Assembly: GCF_019655855.1 (NCBI RefSeq)
Contig: NZ_BPFX01000016.1
Coordinates: 62,001-126,000, forward strand
Length of the DNA: 64,000 nucleotides
Source of the DNA: Pseudomonas paralcaligenes
Lineage (GTDB): Bacteria; Pseudomonadota; Gammaproteobacteria; Pseudomonadales; Pseudomonadaceae
Direction of reading: 5' to 3'
This document shows, piece by piece, positions 62,045 through 64,000 of this stretch (position 1 is the first letter of the stretch; every line of letters starts with the position of its first letter). The notes under the pieces were generated by a model. That model saw nothing but the letters and a program-made list of their open reading frames with translations, ran no database searches and was not told the DNA's origin. Position numbers and translations under genes: made by a program.

Positions 62045-64000
62045 ATGGCGGACTGGCTGCAGGGCGGTGAAGCGATGGCCGACCGTATCCGCGACCACGA
62101 CTGGGCTTCCACGCCGCTGGGGCCTCGCGAGCACTGGCCTGACGTGCTGAAGACCACGGTCGCGCTCTGCCTCGGCTCGCATTTCCCCCAGGCCATCGTC
62201 TGGGGACGCGAGCTGATCACCCTGCACAATGATGCCTTCGCGCCGATCCTCGGCGGCAAGCCGCCGGCGCTGGGCCGGCCGTTCAGCGAGGTGTGGAAGG
62301 AGGCCTGGAGCGACATCCGCCACATCGCGGAAAAGGCCCTGGCCGGCCAGGCCACCTTCATCGAGAACTTCCCCCTGTTGATCGAGCGTGGCGACAGCCG
62401 CGAGCTGGCCTACTTCACCTTCTGCTACAGCCCCATCCGCGACCACACCGGCGAGGTGGTCGGCATCCTCGACACGGTAGTCGAGACCACCGCCACGGTG
62501 GTCGCCCACCAGCGCGTGTGCTTCCTCGACGAGCTGAGCCGCGCCGTGGCGGACGCCACCAGCGCCGACATGATCATGGCGACCATCACCCGCATGCTCG
62601 GCGAGCACCTGCGAATCTCCAGCTGCGCCTACGCCGACATGGACGCCGACGCGGACGGCTTCACCGTGCGCGGCGACTGGGTGGCGCCGGGCTCGTCGCA
62701 CCTGGTGGGCCGCTACCGCCTGGTGGACTTCGGCCGCCTGGCGGTGAACAACCTGGGCCTAGGCCGGCCGCTGGTGATCAACAACAACCGCGAGGAACTG
62801 GCGGAGGAAGAAGCCGCGACGTTCCAGGCGCTGGGCATCACCGCCACCCTGTGCATTCCCCTGGTCAAGGAGGGCCGTCTGACCGCGCTGATGGCGATCC
62901 ATGACCGCATACCCCGGCTCTGGTCCGAGTACGAGCTGGCGCTGGTCAGCGAGGTCGCCGAGCGCTGCTGGGCGCACATCGAGCGGGTGCGCGCCGACGC
63001 CGAGCTGCGTACGGCGATGGCCGCCCTAGCGACCCTCAACGCCACCCTCGAGGAGCGCGTCGAGGAGCGTACCGCGCAACTGGTCGAGACCGAGGCGGCG
63101 CTGCGCCAGTCGCAGAAGCTCGAAGCCATCGGCCAGCTGACCGGCGGCGTGGCGCACGACTTCAACAACCTGCTGACCATCGTCCGTTCCTGCCTGCACT
63201 TCCTCCAGCGCGGCAACCTCTCCGAGGAGCGCCGTGGCCACTACCTGAAGACCGTGGCCGACACCGTGGAGCGGGGCGCCAAGCTGACCGCCCAGTTGCT
63301 CGCCTTCGCCCGGCGCCAGGCGCTCAACCCGGAGGTGTTCGAGGCAGGTCAGCGCCTGCGCGCCATCGGCGACATCCTGGACACCGCCACCGGCGCCTGC
63401 GTGCAGGTGGCGCTGGAGCTGCCGGACGAACCCTGCCACGTCCGCGCGGACCTGAGCCAATTGGAGACGGCCTTCGTCAACCTCGCCATCAACGCCCGCG
63501 ACGCCATGGACGGCGAGGGCCGGCTGGTGCTGCGACTGGCCGCCAACCAGGCGCTGCCGCCCATCCGCGGTCACGCCGGGCAGGACGGGCCGTTCGCCGC
63601 CATCTCGGTGAGCGACACCGGCTCGGGCATCGACCCGGAGTTGATGGAACGGATATTCGAGCCCTTCTTCACCACCAAGGCCGCCGGCCAGGGCACCGGC
63701 CTGGGCCTGTCCCAGGTGTTTGGCTTCGCCAAGCAGTCGGGCGGCGACGTGCAGGTGACCAGCGTGCGGGGCGAGGGCACCACCTTCACCCTGTACCTGC
63801 CGCAGGTGGCGCCGGAGCCGGACGCGGAGGGGGGCGGCGATGAGACCCTGCCCGGCGACGGTGGCCAGCGGCGGGTCCTGGTGGTCGAGGACAACCCGGA
63901 GGTGGGCGCCTTCGCCGCGCAGATCCTCACTGACCTCGGCTACCGCAGCACCTGGGTGACCTCGGCCGAGGAGGCTCTGGAACGGCTGGGGGCGACCGGG
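62045..64000 (+). CDS. Hybrid sensor histidine kinase, 5' part
   Basis: A large signalling protein truncated by the window end after about 652 residues. An N-terminal PAS-like region ('HFPQAIVWGRELITLHNDAF') is followed by a GAF domain (about 155-330) and a coiled coil. The HisKA domain has phospho-acceptor H371 in 'TGGVAHDFNNLL'. The ATPase domain has 'NLAINARDAM', 'VSDTGSGI' and 'GTGLGLSQVFGFAKQSGG'. A receiver domain begins near residue 610 ('VLVVEDNPEVG'), with its phospho-aspartate beyond the window. No membrane segment is seen, so sensing is cytoplasmic. The first ATG is at 62045. Confidence 0.92.
   Translation, partial: MADWLQGGEAMADRIRDHDWASTPLGPREHWPDVLKTTVALCLGSHFPQAIVWGRELITLHNDAFAPILGGKPPALGRPFSEVWKEAWSDIRHIAEKALAGQATFIENFPLLIERGDSRELAYFTFCYSPIRDHTGEVVGILDTVVETTATVVAHQRVCFLDELSRAVADATSADMIMATITRMLGEHLRISSCAYADMDADADGFTVRGDWVAPGSSHLVGRYRLVDFGRLAVNNLGLGRPLVINNNREELAEEEAATFQALGITATLCIPLVKEGRLTALMAIHDRIPRLWSEYELALVSEVAERCWAHIERVRADAELRTAMAALATLNATLEERVEERTAQLVETEAALRQSQKLEAIGQLTGGVAHDFNNLLTIVRSCLHFLQRGNLSEERRGHYLKTVADTVERGAKLTAQLLAFARRQALNPEVFEAGQRLRAIGDILDTATGACVQVALELPDEPCHVRADLSQLETAFVNLAINARDAMDGEGRLVLRLAANQALPPIRGHAGQDGPFAAISVSDTGSGIDPELMERIFEPFFTTKAAGQGTGLGLSQVFGFAKQSGGDVQVTSVRGEGTTFTLYLPQVAPEPDAEGGGDETLPGDGGQRRVLVVEDNPEVGAFAAQILTDLGYRSTWVTSAEEALERLGATG

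Overview
The window is high-GC gammaproteobacterial DNA and almost certainly comes from a Pseudomonas. The reasons are the cinA-recA-recX block, the six-gene Mrp/Sha antiporter operon with a fused A-B subunit, a FecI-FecR-TonB receptor set, htpX, and intergenic REP palindromes of the GAGCGAGCTTGCTCGC type. I cannot name the species. I saw no rRNA, tRNA or CRISPR array.

Left part (1-12.9 kb, accessory metabolism). The window opens inside an RND/MMPL transporter, followed by a Ycf48-like beta-propeller and a chemoreceptor. Next is a complete tryptophan tryptophylquinone (TTQ) amine dehydrogenase operon. It is laid out like the aromatic amine utilisation (aau) cluster: large subunit, MauE-like membrane protein, MauD-like thioredoxin protein, TTQ small subunit, monohaem cytochrome c and a dihaem cytochrome c4. 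It should oxidise primary amines in the periplasm and pass electrons to cytochromes. A flavodoxin-fold quinone reductase, an unknown protein, a GlxA/AraC regulator, an acyl-CoA dehydrogenase and a hotdog thioesterase follow.

Middle part (13.1-30 kb, conjugation module). A LysR regulator and an EexN-type lipoprotein precede traG. Then comes a continuous, tightly overlapping mating-pair-formation operon (CopG-like, trbB, C, D, E, J, a second EexN-like lipoprotein, trbL, F, G, I, DUF2274). This is the layout of Tn4371-type integrative conjugative elements. No relaxase, TraF peptidase or integrase is visible. The module is followed by an AT-rich multipass membrane protein, a terminator, a HigB/HigA-like toxin-antitoxin pair with a perfect operator palindrome, and about 0.9 kb of apparent debris. 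It stops just upstream of cinA, in the mutS-cinA interval known as a prophage/tailocin insertion hotspot in Pseudomonas.

Right part (30-64 kb, mostly chromosomal backbone). In order: cinA, SOS-regulated recA, recX; a TonB siderophore receptor; a DUF4157-like secreted protein; an LCAD-type acyl-CoA dehydrogenase; the Mrp antiporter operon; an isolated nuclease-fold candidate; an EamA transporter, PLP enzyme and GNAT; an E4P/GAP dehydrogenase; YceH; a FecI/FecR/TonB iron-signalling set; DUF488; a BepA-like M48 protease; TusA; a DODA-type dioxygenase; HtpX; a LysR-EamA pair; a cold-shock protein; and a hybrid sensor kinase cut by the window end. Two direct copies of a roughly 300-bp non-coding repeat lie at about 49.3 and 57.5 kb.
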